DNA of 64,000 nt from Promethearchaeota archaeon (GTDB lineage Archaea; Asgardarchaeota; Lokiarchaeia; Sigyniarchaeales; SOKP01), in contig JALGVJ010000019.1 in NCBI GenBank assembly GCA_029838195.1, positions 1 through 64,000 of the forward strand, in the 5' to 3' direction. How positions within the stretch are numbered: the first letter of the stretch is position 1; every line of letters begins with the position of its first letter. Position numbers and translations under genes: made by a program. The notes below the pieces were generated by a model. It made no database searches, was not told where the DNA came from, and saw nothing but the letters and a program-made list of their open reading frames with translations. This document shows, in pieces, positions 42,897 through 52,578 of the stretch.

Positions 42897-45800
42897 ATGA
42901 CCCTTACCAAAATGAAAAAAAATTTACGAAAATTTGATAAACAAGTATTAGCTCGTTACATGGAATCGGAATGTACGAGACAATTGTTTTTAGATCTCGG
43001 GCAAACCAATCCTCAAGCATGGTTTAAACCCGTAAGACCCCTAAAAAAGCCGAAAAGATTTTATAAGATGACAAATAATCTTGAAGAATTAGGCCATAGA
43101 TATGAACAAAAAGTTTATTTTTTAATAAAACATCTCTTCAAGAACGTGCGGTGTTCGATAAGTAAAGGAGGAAAAGTGTCTAATATTATTTTAGATTCTA
43201 ACTATTTAACAAATCTACACGATCAGCTCTTAAGGAATAAACGCGATATTTGGCTTTTAGAACACGAATATGAAAATCCTCCCGAATTTTTCCGTGAACT
43301 TTTTTCAATTACTAATCCTCATGATCCGATTCCGCTTGATTTTTCTGATCAACGGCCTGATATCATGATTATCGGTAATGGGATAAATGTTTTTTTGAAC
43401 GAAATTAGAGAACTTCTACCGGATGGGACAATACGCACCCTTCCGCAAGGGCAAATAGGAGAGCGCCAAGGAATTTCGGTTTTTGATATTAAAAATATAA
43501 GAGAAATAAAAATAGGAAAGAAACAATTTATTGAAGTCTTGTATTACATGCGAACCTTGGCGTATTTTATTTATAAATATAAATTAGAAGATAAATTTTA
43601 TGTTAGAGTAGATGGCAATGGGATCTTTCCTCACTTAAAAGATAAAGATTTATTTAGCATTAAAACTACAGCAGATTTTCTTGATCAAATAATCAAAATT
43701 CCTTGGGAGGAGTCAAATCGAATTTTTCATGATATCATGGAAGAAATCAGGGAATTATGGAATGATTGCCCCCAAGCCATTGAAGATGTACCGGTGAACG
43801 TCCAACTTAGTTGTGGATATTGTTATTTTTTAGAAGATTGTAAGGCAACTTTAGGAATGGATGGAGATACACCTCCTGAAAAATGGTCTTTAAAATTACT
43901 TCCCTATAATTCCATTTCCATCTCCGAACAACTCATGGAACGGGGTTTTAAAACAATCGGAGATATCGCAAAAAAAATATCGACTATTAGGATTGGAGAT
44001 ACTCCCGAGCCCATATATTCTGAATTGCCCCTTTTAGAACTTAAAGCAAATGCCCTTATTGAAAACACCTCAATTAAACCTAAATTGGGACAAATTCATT
44101 CTTATTCCATTCCAAAATATACGGATATCGCTTTAACCTTTGCTGTAGAAACAGATCCGGCAAACCAGCGCGTGTATGGTGCCTCTCTTTATTTATACAT
44201 GTCTGTTCCCCCTAATGCGCCATATAGTGCAATCTTTGACAATTGGTGGAGAATTTGGAAAGAGGGTTTAGAAAACTCAAAAAATGCATCGCAGATTCAT
44301 GCAGAACTTCAACCATATCTTTTTAATAAAATTTCCCTTAGATACGTGGAACTTTTCTATGATCATTTATTGAATTTGAAAAATATTTTGATATTTCCAA
44401 AAGGAATGTTGAAAAAGAATGGAACTCCACGCAAGCAAACGATAATTATTTATCAATATGCTATCGTTAATAAAAAAGAATCAGATAAAGAAGAGGTTGA
44501 ATTAGCAAGAAATCTCATCTATAAGATCAATACTATTTTGAGTTTTTGCAATATTATTGAAAATCATATTGTTGTGGAGGGCCAAAATCAAGGGGAATAT
44601 TTTGGACCAAGAACGAGTATTTTCTATTGGTCTGCCCGTCAACTCAATAATTTCCAAGACATGCTAGAAAGATCCTTAGAAAATCTCGTCAATCATCCTC
44701 GAGATGCAGCGATGTTCGAATCTATTTTATCCTTATTTACTCCTTCTGATTCGGAGGTAAAGCATCCCTACCAACACAAGAAGTTATTCAATGTACGTAC
44801 TTTTGCTGAAACGATATTTGGTTTTCCCTCTATTATTTCTTATACGTGGCACGAGATTGCAAAAAAAGAATTGAATCGACCATCTCATCCAAAATTTTGG
44901 ATTCCACATTTTAATTACATGGACTTCAATTCATGGCATGAATACCTTTTAGAGAACAGAAGGAAAGTCAAGAGAGAATTAGAACGAGAAATCAAGCTGC
45001 AATTAATCCATAAAGTTCGAACGATAAATGATTTACGAATATATCTCCAGAGAAGAGGAGGAGAGATGATTTCAAAACATTCTCGAACAATTAGCGATTC
45101 AAAAATTCAAGAAGTATTATTGCCGAATAGCTTCCATCCCATCGCTTTTGTTTGGTATTTATTTTCTAAATATACTGGAACCATGGATGAGTTAGAAGCA
45201 GACATTTATCGAACTATTTATCCGGAGTATAGCATAGGAAAATTAGTTGCCGCAAGGGTTAAACACCTAAAATTTAATTGGGATCTTGAAGGCAAACTTT
45301 TTTGTACATTTGCAATAATAGGCTTGTCCAGTAATATGAAAATTAACGAAGGGGATCGCGTGTATCTTCTTCCAGGTGAAGAACGCGGGAGAAAATCCGG
45401 ACTCTCCATGAGAAACTGCGAGATCACAATTGAAAAAATGGAGTGGACACCTAAATTAAATGGATATCAAATTTATTCAAAAAACCTAAACACCAAGTTT
45501 TATGAAAGATACATTGGTAATGAAACTAATCATGAATGGTTTTTATATCCAAGATCAATGGATAGCTGGTCTAAAAAATTATATGGCACCAATGGATTGT
45601 TATTAAGAGACAACATGGGACGATCTTGGTTGGGTGCCCGCTTATCTTACCTGTGGAACATTAGATCAAAACCCGTACTCTATTGGCCAAAAAAATGGAC
45701 TTTTACTGCTCCTTCAGTATATCTATTTGCCCCTGAACTATTGTTTCAATTAATTAGCAAGAAACATTTGAATATTAACCAAAATTTAATAACCAAAATA

Positions 45801-47393
45801 TCACCAACCCCAGATATTTCACAAAAAAAAGCAATTAATCACTCTTTGTTTTACCATATCTCGGGAATTCAAGGTCCTCCCGGAACGGGTAAATCGCAGA
45901 CAATCGCAGCATTGATTGATGAATATTACATGCGATGTAAGCAAAAAGGTCAAAAGTCAGTGAAAATATTAGTGACCGCCTTTTCTTATTCAGCATTGCG
46001 AGTAGTGATTGATAAAATTAGGACGAGTAAGAATCAAGATGAGATTCCAACTCCTTCCTCAAAAATGCAAATGATTTTTTTAAGGTCTAATTATCAAAAG
46101 CCGGTAGAGCCTATAAGTGGAACTCGTCATGTTGATGATTTACAACGTAAATATAAGACTTGGAAATGGAATGGAAAATCAAACACCGTTACTCCAAATA
46201 AACCTTTAGAAAATTTATTAGAGGACGATTTTATTTTATTCGCTAATGCCCATCAATTACACTATTTACGTGAACGTGTTTCAGATACTTTTGCTTTCGA
46301 TTTAATTATTGTAGATGAAGCAAGTCAAGTTCCGGTAGATCATTTCATGGCTAGTTTACATTACATTCACAAGCATGCTTTCCACGTGATTAAACCCCTA
46401 ACAGCTCGGAATCCCAATCAGCGGGTTAAATCACCAGAAAACGTGGAGAAGCTTGAATTAGATCCAACTAAATCATATTATCCTTTAACTAAAATAGTAA
46501 TTGTGGGAGATTATAATCAATTACCTCCCGTACAACCCGTACAACCTCCAAAAAATCTAAAGAAAGTATTAGATAGCTTATTTGGATATTATGTCAAATC
46601 TCACGGAATACCTAATCGACAGCTCAAGGTAAATTATCGTTCAAACAAGGATATTGTAAATTACACGAGAATGTTGGGGATATATAGGAATTTAAAACCT
46701 CATCCGAAGAATGCATTAAGAACATTAGATGGAACCGTTTCTAATTTAAAGAAACCATGGTTAAGACAAGTACTAGATCCTAAAAAATCCATAGTTTCAC
46801 TAATTCATGATAAAAAATATGAGATTGGAGTGAGCGCTTTAGAGGCAAAATTAGTTGCTCAAATCACTATTGGATATTTTGATATGATTTCTCTGAAAAA
46901 CGAGGAAGAGGAGCAAATTTTTTGGAGTGAAAAGTTAGGTGTAGTGGCTCCGCATAACGCTCAAGGACGATTAATCATTCGAAATATTTATGAATGCATG
47001 ACAAATACAACTAATCCAAAAACGCATTTAGATCATTCAGAATTAATGCGTTATTTAAAAAACTCCATCTACTCCGTTGAAAAATTTCAAGGTTCTGATA
47101 GGGAACTAATCATCTCTTCTATTGGCATTTCAGACAGGGATCAACTAAACGCAGAAAGTGAATTCATCTATAATTTAAATAGATTTAACGTCCTCACATC
47201 CAGGGCAAAAGCTAAAATTATATTAATTTGCAGTAAGAAATTCTTAGATTTTATTCCTAATGAAAGGGAAGTTATGATTGAATCTGCAAAAATTAGAAAT
47301 TTTGCGTGCAATTTTTGTAATGTTAAGGATGTATTACATGTATTAGATGAAAAGAATCAGCCAATTGAAATTGAATTTAGATATAAAAAATAA
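42897..47393 (+). CDS. Dna2-like protein: Fe-S Cas4/RecB nuclease fused to SF1 helicase
   Basis: The 1498-residue protein has an N-terminal RecB/Cas4-type nuclease (residues 20-320): Glu70 in GHRYE, Asp155 in RPDI, Asp197-x-Lys199 in VFDIK, then Gln210-x5-Tyr216. It also has the four cysteines of a 4Fe-4S cluster: C26 and C306-x2-C309-x5-C315. After a long middle region of unknown fold, an SF1 Upf1/Dna2-type helicase follows: GPPGTGKSQ (about 997), VDEASQVP (about 1138), VGDYNQLPPV, FQGSDRELIISS and NVLTSRAKAKIIL. This is Dna2 architecture, predicting 5' strand unwinding and cutting at DNA ends. Mre11 and Rad50 follow directly. There is no clear ribosome-binding site, so translation may be leaderless. 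Confidence 0.85.
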   Translation: MTLTKMKKNLRKFDKQVLARYMESECTRQLFLDLGQTNPQAWFKPVRPLKKPKRFYKMTNNLEELGHRYEQKVYFLIKHLFKNVRCSISKGGKVSNIILDSNYLTNLHDQLLRNKRDIWLLEHEYENPPEFFRELFSITNPHDPIPLDFSDQRPDIMIIGNGINVFLNEIRELLPDGTIRTLPQGQIGERQGISVFDIKNIREIKIGKKQFIEVLYYMRTLAYFIYKYKLEDKFYVRVDGNGIFPHLKDKDLFSIKTTADFLDQIIKIPWEESNRIFHDIMEEIRELWNDCPQAIEDVPVNVQLSCGYCYFLEDCKATLGMDGDTPPEKWSLKLLPYNSISISEQLMERGFKTIGDIAKKISTIRIGDTPEPIYSELPLLELKANALIENTSIKPKLGQIHSYSIPKYTDIALTFAVETDPANQRVYGASLYLYMSVPPNAPYSAIFDNWWRIWKEGLENSKNASQIHAELQPYLFNKISLRYVELFYDHLLNLKNILIFPKGMLKKNGTPRKQTIIIYQYAIVNKKESDKEEVELARNLIYKINTILSFCNIIENHIVVEGQNQGEYFGPRTSIFYWSARQLNNFQDMLERSLENLVNHPRDAAMFESILSLFTPSDSEVKHPYQHKKLFNVRTFAETIFGFPSIISYTWHEIAKKELNRPSHPKFWIPHFNYMDFNSWHEYLLENRRKVKRELEREIKLQLIHKVRTINDLRIYLQRRGGEMISKHSRTISDSKIQEVLLPNSFHPIAFVWYLFSKYTGTMDELEADIYRTIYPEYSIGKLVAARVKHLKFNWDLEGKLFCTFAIIGLSSNMKINEGDRVYLLPGEERGRKSGLSMRNCEITIEKMEWTPKLNGYQIYSKNLNTKFYERYIGNETNHEWFLYPRSMDSWSKKLYGTNGLLLRDNMGRSWLGARLSYLWNIRSKPVLYWPKKWTFTAPSVYLFAPELLFQLISKKHLNINQNLITKISPTPDISQKKAINHSLFYHISGIQGPPGTGKSQTIAALIDEYYMRCKQKGQKSVKILVTAFSYSALRVVIDKIRTSKNQDEIPTPSSKMQMIFLRSNYQKPVEPISGTRHVDDLQRKYKTWKWNGKSNTVTPNKPLENLLEDDFILFANAHQLHYLRERVSDTFAFDLIIVDEASQVPVDHFMASLHYIHKHAFHVIKPLTARNPNQRVKSPENVEKLELDPTKSYYPLTKIVIVGDYNQLPPVQPVQPPKNLKKVLDSLFGYYVKSHGIPNRQLKVNYRSNKDIVNYTRMLGIYRNLKPHPKNALRTLDGTVSNLKKPWLRQVLDPKKSIVSLIHDKKYEIGVSALEAKLVAQITIGYFDMISLKNEEEEQIFWSEKLGVVAPHNAQGRLIIRNIYECMTNTTNPKTHLDHSELMRYLKNSIYSVEKFQGSDRELIISSIGISDRDQLNAESEFIYNLNRFNVLTSRAKAKIILICSKKFLDFIPNEREVMIESAKIRNFACNFCNVKDVLHVLDEKNQPIEIEFRYKK

Positions 47394-47416
47394 GAGGTAA
47401 TGGAAGGCGAAAAAAC

Positions 47417-49048
47417 ATAGAACCTTTTAGCTTTATTCATGTTGCAGATTTGCATTTAGGTAAAAAACAATATAACTTAGAGATAAGATATAAAGATTAT
47501 TTTAACACGTTTCAACGCATATTATCAATAGCAGTTAAAAAAAACGTGGATTTCCTGTTAATTGCTGGTGATATATTTGATAACAGGAAAATAGATCCTT
47601 CAGTTTTGAGTGAAGTTTTTAATATCATTCAAAATTTTAAAAAAGAATGTTTAAAAAAATTAGATAGGGAAATTCCATTAATTTGTATCGAAGGAAACCA
47701 TGATAATCCTTTATCTTCTTCAAAATCATGGATGAGCTTCTTGGCCGATTTGAATCTAATAATTTTACTAGAAGGATATTATGATATATCCTCTCAGTCC
47801 ATCATCTTTCCTCCCTATTCTGAAAAGACTCGCAAGGGAGGATTCATTAAAATAAAAGATTGTTGCATTTATGGATTACCATTTTATGGGAGTTTCACTT
47901 ATAAACTTTTTCCTTCTATTCGTGCTGCCATCAAAGACTCGAAAGAATGCTTTAATATATTAATGATGCATTTCGGCATTAAGGGATATGATGAAATGAA
48001 ACCCGGGATTCCTTATGAAAAAGAATTGGAACTGTTAAGGGAGAAAGTTGATTATTTAGCGTTAGGTCATTATCACCGACATTATTCTCATCCTCCAAAA
48101 GAGCCTTGGATTTACAATCCCGGCAGTATTGAAATCAATACCACACGAGAATTATACGCATTTAGAAATAACAAATATGATGATAAAGCATGGAGAAGTG
48201 AAAGAGGAATTATCTTAGGAAAAATAATGGGAAAAGAACCTTATCAACAAGACTTTGATCTTATTGAATTTGATAATGGAGCCTTGAATGTAGATATGAT
48301 ACCTAATAGAAAATTTTTAACATTAGAACCTATCGACATCAGTCAATCGAATTCTTTTAAAGATGCAATCATTCTCATTAAAGAAAAATTAAAAAAATTA
48401 GTTCCTTTGAAAGAAAAAGGGAAAGAATTGCCAGATGAGGATTTAAATAAAATGATCATAGTTTTTTCCCTAAAAGGAGAAATCCCTTATTCTAGGATAG
48501 AAATTAATATGGGTGAATTAAGAAGAGAACTCTTAGAAACTTTTGATATTTTAGATGTAAGAATTTCAACAAAACGTTTGATATCTACCTTAGATTCGAT
48601 TGAATTATTTGATGAAGGGAAAACCATCAATGAATTAGAAAAAGAAATATTTCTTTCCATCATCGAGCAAAACCCAGATCATGCTCCAAAAAAGGAACAA
48701 ATTATGAATTTAATTGAGGATTTGAAGACAGAATTACTCCTTAAAAAACCGAATATAAAATATTTAAAACAGAAAGTAGAAGAATGGTCCAAATTAACAT
48801 ATAAACAATTTCATGAAATTAAATCTCCAAGGGATAAGTTAGGAGCGGAAAAGAAAGAAATAGATAATTCAGATATCGATCTCGGAGAAATAGCCATGGA
48901 TTTTCCGGAAAGTGAAACAGAAATGAAAGAAGGGGAAGATTTAGAAAAAATTGAAGAGGAGGATTTCGAATTATATGAAGAGTTAGAAATTGATTTAGAT
49001 GATTTTATAGATGATGAGAGACGCAAAAATAAAGAAAAGGAGAAGTGA
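47417..49048 (+). CDS. mre11: Mre11 nuclease (non-standard start codon)
   Basis: The protein has all Mre11 phosphoesterase motifs: FIHVADLHLGKKQYN, LIAGDIFDNRK, CIEGNHDNP, MMHFGIKG and LGHYHRHYSHPP. Mre11 is a Mn-dependent endo/exonuclease that processes DNA double-strand breaks with Rad50. The C-terminal 60 residues are very acidic. The first ordinary start, TTG 47450, lies inside motif I and would remove its essential Asp and His. Upstream in frame only ATA 47417 is plausible, nine bases after GGAAGG. Alternatively one A is missing from the A-run at 47410-47415, which would put ATG 47400 in frame. Rad50 follows with overlapping stop/start context. Confidence 0.92.
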   Translation: MEPFSFIHVADLHLGKKQYNLEIRYKDYFNTFQRILSIAVKKNVDFLLIAGDIFDNRKIDPSVLSEVFNIIQNFKKECLKKLDREIPLICIEGNHDNPLSSSKSWMSFLADLNLIILLEGYYDISSQSIIFPPYSEKTRKGGFIKIKDCCIYGLPFYGSFTYKLFPSIRAAIKDSKECFNILMMHFGIKGYDEMKPGIPYEKELELLREKVDYLALGHYHRHYSHPPKEPWIYNPGSIEINTTRELYAFRNNKYDDKAWRSERGIILGKIMGKEPYQQDFDLIEFDNGALNVDMIPNRKFLTLEPIDISQSNSFKDAIILIKEKLKKLVPLKEKGKELPDEDLNKMIIVFSLKGEIPYSRIEINMGELRRELLETFDILDVRISTKRLISTLDSIELFDEGKTINELEKEIFLSIIEQNPDHAPKKEQIMNLIEDLKTELLLKKPNIKYLKQKVEEWSKLTYKQFHEIKSPRDKLGAEKKEIDNSDIDLGEIAMDFPESETEMKEGEDLEKIEEEDFELYEELEIDLDDFIDDERRKNKEKEK

Positions 49049-49053
49049 GATTC

Positions 49054-51762
49054 ATGCTAATCAAGAGAATTGAATTAAAAAATATATCCACTCATGAGAA
49101 TACTGCTATCGACTTTGAAGAAGGTTTAAATATATTATTAGGACAAAATGGAACAGGAAAATCCACGATATTAAAAATGATAGGGTATGTTTTATTTGAT
49201 TACTTACCCGGTACTCAAATGTCATATGTACGAGCTGGTCGTGGTAAAAAGATTACCCATGGGGTAATAAAATTATGGATTGTTGGATTGAATGATGATC
49301 TCTATGTAATCGAAAGAACGATTGGGAAATCGAACAATACGGTAGAAGTTCGAGATGGACGTTTCGGATTACCCATTTCAAAAATAAATGATAAATTGAG
49401 TCTCCTAACGTGGTTAAGAACTCAATTCTCGCTAAAAGGAACAATTGATTTATCCACGCTTTTTGAAACTTCTATTGGGATTCCCCAAGGAACTTTTTGT
49501 GAGCCTTTTTTGCGCACGCCAGCTCAGAGGAGAAAATTTTTTAATCCCATTCTCCAAGTGGACGTTTATCGAAAAGTGTGGGAAAAACTACGTGAACTAT
49601 TGAAAGAATTCTCAGGAGAAATTGAAAAAACTGAGATATACATAGATACGCTAAGTGAAGTACTCATTAAAAGAGAGGATTTACTTAATGAAAACAAAAA
49701 AATTGAGCAAGAATTAAAAGAAAATAAAAAAGTATTGGAGGAATGTGAAAAAGAATTAGATAAAGTTAGCCAAGAAACGGATCAGCTAAAAAAAATCAAG
49801 GAAGAACGGGATAAATTAATTTCTGAGACCTCCCGATTGCATGTGAAAAAAGAAAGCCTCTTGAATTCCATCGATGAACTTAAAGGGCAAATAGAAGAGG
49901 CACGAAAAGCTCGTAAAATTTGTGAAGATACTAAAAAAGATCATTTAAAATATATGGCTTTAATAGAAAAACAAGAAAAGCTTGAAAAAAGATTTGAAGA
50001 ATTAGAAGTGAAGAAGAATAGGTATCAAGAATTAAGAGAGCAAGTAACAAGAATAAATGGTATTTTTACAGAAAAGGAAAAAGAAAAAAAAACTATTGAG
50101 AATTCGAAGGAGAAATTCATTAAATTAGAAAAAATCAAAGAAAAGGAAGAAAAAATAAACTCGGAAATTGAAAACATACGAAGTGAGCTTACACTAATTT
50201 CTACTTCAGAAAAACAATTATCAGAATTGCGGGAAAAATATAGTGAATTAAGTAAAGAAATATATAAACATGAAGAATTAATCCTTAAAGAAAAAGAATG
50301 GAAAGAAAATCTGGAAAAATTAAAACAATTTGAAAGAGAGCTCGAAAATTTAACAAGAGAAAAAATACTTCTTGAAGCTAATTTAAATCAGGTAAAAGAA
50401 TATGAAAATATTTCAAAAAATAACACATGTCCTTTTCTTAATGAACCTTGTAAAAACATACGAAAGACTCCCTTAGAGACAATTTTTCAAGAAAAAGTGG
50501 TGAAAATTAATGAGAGCATGCGTTTCGTGGACCAAAAAATTGATTCGATTAATGAAGATATCAAGAAACTAGAACCCATTCGAGAACAACTAGAGGAGCT
50601 GAAAAATATTAAAATTAGATATACCGAGATTAAAACACGAAGAGAAGAAATTATTGAAAGAATAAATGCTCAAAAAGAAATTGTGGACGAGAAAAAGTCC
50701 TTTCAAGAAAAATTAAATTCTCTTGAATCACAAAAAAAAGATCTTGAAGAACAGCTAAAAGAATATCATGTTTTAAAAAATTTAATAGAACATGAATTAC
50801 CTGCTATAATAAAAACATTAAAAGCTCTTGAAAAAGAAAGAGAGCCAATGACTAAAGAATTAGCTTCCTTAGAAAATCAATTAAAAGATTTTCAAACCCT
50901 TTCTTCTGAATTAATTAAAATCAAAAAAGTTTTACAAAAAACCAGAAGTAGGCATGAATTATACCAAAAAAATGAACAACTAGCAGCGAAATTAATCGAA
51001 TTTGAAGAAAGTTTAAAAAATAAAGAAAAGGAACACGAGAAATTGAAAACCTTACTCCACAATAAAATCGCTTTAAAAGAAGAATTCGATGTAAAATTTA
51101 ACGAAGTTAAATTTAAACAATTACAGGATAAAAAAGAAGAACTAATTGAAAGGAAAAGTATTTTAAAAACTACAATCGATAATCTCAAAAAAAACCAATC
51201 TAAAATCGAAGTAGAATTAAAAGAGTTGAACGAGAAAGAAGCGGAATTAAAAGAGTTTGAAAAAATTAGGGAATGGTATGGCTTTTTGGAAAAATTAATT
51301 GGAGACATGCGTACTTGGTTTAATGAAGCAGGTCCAAAGATAACAAAAGCTCTATTAAACCAAATTAATAACATGGCTTCCCAGATTTATCGAGAGCTCA
51401 TGAATGATGATTCTTTGAAACTGATTTGGGAAGAAGATTTTAATATCCTAATAATTTCTCCTGAAAATGAAAAATCCTACAATCAACTATCTGGAGGAGA
51501 GCAAATGGCAACGGCGTTAGCAGTGAGATTGGCAATACTAAAAACATTAACAAATATAGATTTTGCTTTTTTTGATGAACCTACGACAAATTTAGATTCA
51601 GAGAAAAGAATTAATTTAGCTCAATGCATTCAAAATTTAAAAGGGTTTAAACAACTTTTTGTAATTTCTCATGATGATACTTTTGAAGAAATTGCTGATA
51701 ACGTAATTAAATTCACAAAAGATCAGAATGAGATAACACGAGTTCAATTTTTTACAAAATAA
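49054..51762 (+). CDS. rad50: Rad50 ATPase with atypical hook
   Basis: The 902-residue protein is an SMC-like ATPase: Walker A GQNGTGKST (near residue 30), a long coiled coil (about 180-720) with a central hook, then the signature LSGGEQMATALAVRLAIL (about 813), Walker B FAFFDEPTTNLD and the VISHDD H-loop. Rad50 clamps DNA and controls Mre11. The usual zinc hook is CxxC. Here the apex reads NTCPFLNEPCKNI, with cysteines C459 and C466 spaced by six residues. ATG 49054 follows AGGAG by eleven bases. The Mre11 stop is six bases upstream, so they are co-translated. Confidence 0.92.
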   Translation: MLIKRIELKNISTHENTAIDFEEGLNILLGQNGTGKSTILKMIGYVLFDYLPGTQMSYVRAGRGKKITHGVIKLWIVGLNDDLYVIERTIGKSNNTVEVRDGRFGLPISKINDKLSLLTWLRTQFSLKGTIDLSTLFETSIGIPQGTFCEPFLRTPAQRRKFFNPILQVDVYRKVWEKLRELLKEFSGEIEKTEIYIDTLSEVLIKREDLLNENKKIEQELKENKKVLEECEKELDKVSQETDQLKKIKEERDKLISETSRLHVKKESLLNSIDELKGQIEEARKARKICEDTKKDHLKYMALIEKQEKLEKRFEELEVKKNRYQELREQVTRINGIFTEKEKEKKTIENSKEKFIKLEKIKEKEEKINSEIENIRSELTLISTSEKQLSELREKYSELSKEIYKHEELILKEKEWKENLEKLKQFERELENLTREKILLEANLNQVKEYENISKNNTCPFLNEPCKNIRKTPLETIFQEKVVKINESMRFVDQKIDSINEDIKKLEPIREQLEELKNIKIRYTEIKTRREEIIERINAQKEIVDEKKSFQEKLNSLESQKKDLEEQLKEYHVLKNLIEHELPAIIKTLKALEKEREPMTKELASLENQLKDFQTLSSELIKIKKVLQKTRSRHELYQKNEQLAAKLIEFEESLKNKEKEHEKLKTLLHNKIALKEEFDVKFNEVKFKQLQDKKEELIERKSILKTTIDNLKKNQSKIEVELKELNEKEAELKEFEKIREWYGFLEKLIGDMRTWFNEAGPKITKALLNQINNMASQIYRELMNDDSLKLIWEEDFNILIISPENEKSYNQLSGGEQMATALAVRLAILKTLTNIDFAFFDEPTTNLDSEKRINLAQCIQNLKGFKQLFVISHDDTFEEIADNVIKFTKDQNEITRVQFFTK

Positions 51763-51946
51763 TGTATTTAGCTCTTAAGTGGAAACTAGCGAACAGACAC
51801 TTCGATTAAGGAAAATTTATCGAGTTATAAGGGAGAATGGAATAGCTATTTCAAAATCAGATTGTAAAGATATTAGAATAAAAAATGACGCAAATATAAG
51901 GTAATAGAACTAAAATAAAAAAAGATATAATTAGATGCTTAATGTC

Positions 51947-52150
51947 CTATAAATCTTTAGCTTTTACGGTTTTTCTATTATTTGCTTTCGCTCGCTCAAC
52001 CGCTTTATCTAATATTCCCATAATAATCTGGTTCAATTGCCCCCCATCAAGTAATGCGGAGCTGGTATTTAGCCCTTTAGATTTAATATAATCTCTAATT
52101 TTTGATTTTACATACAAGGGTTCTACACTTTGCTTTTTCTTTTTTGCCAT
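51947..52150 (-). CDS. Short archaeal histone-fold protein lacking the last helix
   Basis: The 67-residue protein starts with MAKKKK and ends in AKANNRKTVKAKDL, the RKTVKxxD motif that in canonical archaeal histones leads into helix 3. Here the chain stops at that point, so helix 3 is absent or very short. The first helix (VKSKIRDYIKSKGL) matches a known group of short prokaryotic histone-fold proteins, so this is not a standard nucleosomal histone of the HMfB type. It should bind DNA as a dimer or higher assembly. The ATG has a strong AGAGGAG site eight bases upstream, predicting high expression. It lies close to the Alba gene on the same strand. Confidence 0.75.
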   Translation of the reverse strand: MAKKKKQSVEPLYVKSKIRDYIKSKGLNTSSALLDGGQLNQIIMGILDKAVERAKANNRKTVKAKDL

Positions 52151-52578
52151 GGTTTTTTCTCCTCTTTTAATTCTTCTTATGATTACTTTTTAAGAATTTA
52201 TTTTTTAGATTTTATTATTTTAATATTTGACGACTTTCTTATTTAAATGTTTACTATTTAACTATGATTAAACTGGAAAAATACCTTTTTGTTTAGTAAT
52301 ATTACAAATTTTTTTCAATGAAAAAGAAGCTTAACTATTAAAACTCTAAAGAACTCATTTGAAATGAATTTCCGAACCAAACATGTTTAAATTTTTCAAG
52401 TTTAGAACTTATATTTTGTTAAAACGAAAGCAAGAAGCTATAAATTAATTTATTCCTACCAATATAATTATAATTCAAGGTTAAGGGTAATAAATTTATA
52501 AAAAAAAAGGAGTTATTTGGTATTGCGCATGTAATTGAAGAGAACGATCAACATTCTCTATAATCGTTTCCCTCACGT
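52151..52578. other. Intergenic region between Alba and histone-fold genes
   Basis: This 428-bp AT-rich gap follows the Alba gene and precedes the histone-fold gene on the same strand, so it should hold the histone promoter. I see no gene or strong repeat. Confidence 0.4.

Noticed and set aside
42897-43900. Cas4 as part of a CRISPR system
   Set aside because: The Cas4-like domain is fused to a helicase and followed by Mre11-Rad50. No cas1, cas2 or repeats are nearby.
47450-47452. TTG 47450 as the true Mre11 start
   Set aside because: It would delete the FIHVAD part of motif I, including metal ligands needed for the nuclease.
50892-51374. 160-codon Ser/Phe-rich minus-strand frame inside Rad50
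   Set aside because: It mirrors the Glu/Lys-rich coiled coil of Rad50 and is a known type of false frame.
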